Shown here piece after piece: positions 5,828 through 6,680 of a stretch of 6,680 nucleotides of DNA. The stretch comes from DASUAS01 sp036502765. GTDB taxonomy: Bacteria; Actinomycetota; Acidimicrobiia; IMCC26256; DASPTH01. A program made the translations under genes and the position numbers. The DNA lies in NCBI GenBank assembly GCA_036502765.1, contig DASXXX010000403.1, positions 1-6,680 on the forward strand, in the 5' to 3' direction. Each line of letters opens with the position of its first letter. Position 1 is the first letter of the stretch. The notes under the pieces were generated by a model. It saw only the letters and a list, made by a program, of their open reading frames with translations. It was not told the origin of the DNA and ran no database searches.

Positions 5828-6607
5828 ATGATCCTCGAGGGCAAGACCGTGGTCGTGACCGGGGTGGGCCCCGGGCTCGGTGGTGAAGTGGCGAAGCTGG
5901 TGCTGCGCGACGGCGGCAACGCGGTCCTGGCGGCCCGCACCGCCGACAAGCTCACCGCCATCGCCGCCGAGCTCGACTCGAGCGGCGAGCGGGTGGCGCA
6001 GCTGCCCACCGACATCGGCGACGCCGACCAGTGCGCGGCGTTGGCACAGCTCGCGGTCGACCGGTTCGGCGCGGTCGACGGCGTGGTGCAGGTCGCGGCG
6101 TACGACAGCTTCCTGGCCGGGCTCGAGGGCACCGGCGACGCCGACTGGCGTGCCATCTTCGAGACCAACGTGATCGGTTCCATGCACGTGGTGTCGGCGA
6201 TGGCCGACGCGATGGGCGACCGCGGTGGCTCGATCGTGCTGATCGGCTCGCAGAGCTCGGTGCTGCCTCCGGTGATGGAGCAGCTCGCGTACGCGTCGTC
6301 GAAGGGCGCGCTGCGGGCGGCGATGTACCACCTCGCCAAGGCGTTGGGGCCGCGCAAGATCCGCGTCAACACCGTCGTGCCCACGTGGATGTGGGGTCCG
6401 CCGGTGCAGATGTACGTGCAATGGCAGGTGGCCGACCGCGGCATCAGCGAGGAGGAGGCGATCGGTGAGATCACGGCGAGCATGCCCCTCGGTGAGATCC
6501 CGGCCGACGAGGACGTCGCCGAGTCGGCGATCTTCCTCTGCTCCGACCGCGCCCGCACGATCACCGGCCAGACCCTCTACGTGAACTCGGGCGAGTTCAT
6601 GACATGA
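5828..6607 (+). CDS. SDR-family oxidoreductase, atypical NNAG motif
   Basis: This 259-residue short-chain dehydrogenase/reductase has T11-G-V-G-P-G-L-G18 for dinucleotide binding, R37 after strand 2 (suggesting NADP(H)), T61-D62-I63, structural N114, catalytic S141, and Y155-A-S-S-K159. The C-terminal ITGQTLYVNSG (245-255) is the usual end of FabG-like SDRs. Two departures stand out: the NNAG motif is Q88-V-A-A91, and the usual PG after strand 6 is P185-T-W. The GVGPGLG loop, with Pro, differs from the common GGxSGIG. The catalytic residues are intact, so it should be active; the substrate could be a bulky hydroxy/keto compound such as a steroid or fatty-acyl derivative, which is inference. 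It is followed 7 nt later by an Old Yellow Enzyme-type gene, suggesting consecutive steps of one pathway, and it may share a transcript with the PqqD-like and nucleotidyltransferase genes. Confidence 0.9.
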   Translation: MILEGKTVVVTGVGPGLGGEVAKLVLRDGGNAVLAARTADKLTAIAAELDSSGERVAQLPTDIGDADQCAALAQLAVDRFGAVDGVVQVAAYDSFLAGLEGTGDADWRAIFETNVIGSMHVVSAMADAMGDRGGSIVLIGSQSSVLPPVMEQLAYASSKGALRAAMYHLAKALGPRKIRVNTVVPTWMWGPPVQMYVQWQVADRGISEEEAIGEITASMPLGEIPADEDVAESAIFLCSDRARTITGQTLYVNSGEFMT

Positions 6608-6614
6608 GCCGCGC

Positions 6615-6680
6615 GTGACGGGCCACGAGCACCTGCTCGCGCCGGGACGCATCGGCGCGTTGGAGCTGCGCAACCGCGTG
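6615..6680 (+). CDS. Old Yellow Enzyme-family flavin oxidoreductase, N-terminal fragment
   Basis: Only the first 22 codons are inside the window, and the gene runs off the right edge. A GTG start at 6615 gives MTGHEHLLAPGRIGALELRNRV. The portion LLAPGRIGALELRNRV matches the conserved opening of NADH:flavin oxidoreductase / Old Yellow Enzyme proteins (LF.P..IG...L.NR.). Members use FMN and NAD(P)H to reduce C=C bonds of enones or dienoyl-CoA compounds; some long members (2,4-dienoyl-CoA reductase type) carry an extra FeS/FAD half, which cannot be judged here. The start is 7 nt after the SDR stop, indicating one operon. An ATG at 6604 is not usable because it stops after four codons. Confidence 0.75.
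   Translation, partial: MTGHEHLLAPGRIGALELRNRV

Noticed and set aside
4235..6607. Mycofactocin or PQQ biosynthesis locus (PqqD/MftB-like protein near SDRs).
   Set aside because: No radical-SAM protein, no MftA/PqqA-like precursor and no glycosyltransferase are in view, and the SDR lacks the cofactor-site features I associate with mycofactocin-dependent SDRs. The partner enzyme is a nucleotidyltransferase-type protein.
1..6680. CRISPR array, tRNA/rRNA genes, insertion sequences or attachment sites.
   Set aside because: No spaced repeats, cloverleaf-like segments, transposase motifs or terminal inverted repeats with target duplications were seen; the 52-bp palindrome is the only sizeable repeat.

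Overview
This is a GC-rich (roughly 70 % by eye) window in which every real gene is an intact open frame with strongly GC-biased third positions. The base composition, the TANNNT boxes placed only 6-8 nt before start codons (the pattern of leaderless actinobacterial promoters), and the gene content (EntS-like MFS carrier, several SDR dehydrogenases, an Old-Yellow-Enzyme-type reductase, GGDEF and TadE-like proteins) suggest a chromosomal segment of an actinobacterium. A member of Acidimicrobiia or a relative is plausible, but that is inference; no rRNA or marker gene is present.

Layout. 11-1267 (+): MFS exporter. 1268-1349: short intergenic space almost filled by a 52-bp near-perfect palindrome. 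1350-2180 (+): classical SDR oxidoreductase, followed at 13 nt by a 111-residue unrecognised protein (2194-2529, +). That small gene overlaps tail-to-tail by 25 bp with a membrane-anchored GGDEF diguanylate cyclase on the other strand (2505-3932, -). Just upstream of the cyclase, on the same strand, is a 46-residue TadE/prepilin-like micro-protein (3953-4093, -). 4094-4234 is a divergent control region. From it a rightward run starts: PqqD/RRE-type protein (4235-4618), pfam14907-type nucleotidyltransferase (4623-5798, 4 nt gap), a second SDR (5828-6607), and the first 22 codons of an Old Yellow Enzyme-like flavin reductase (6615 to the window edge).

How the genes may work together. The PqqD-like protein and the nucleotidyltransferase are almost certainly co-translated. 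They resemble part of the peptide-handling neighbourhoods in which a RiPP recognition element accompanies an NTP_transf_5 protein (lasso-peptide-like and 'HPr-rel-A'-type loci), but no kinase, protease, cyclase or separate precursor gene is visible here. The second SDR and the flavin reductase look like a catabolic or redox pair acting on a lipid, steroid or enone-type substrate. The micro-prepilin/GGDEF pair suggests a link between pilus or surface function and c-di-GMP. The most unusual items are the palindrome, whose only mismatches are G-T pairs on one strand, the RRE/nucleotidyltransferase cassette with its Cys-containing N-terminal extension, and the micro-prepilin/cyclase operon.
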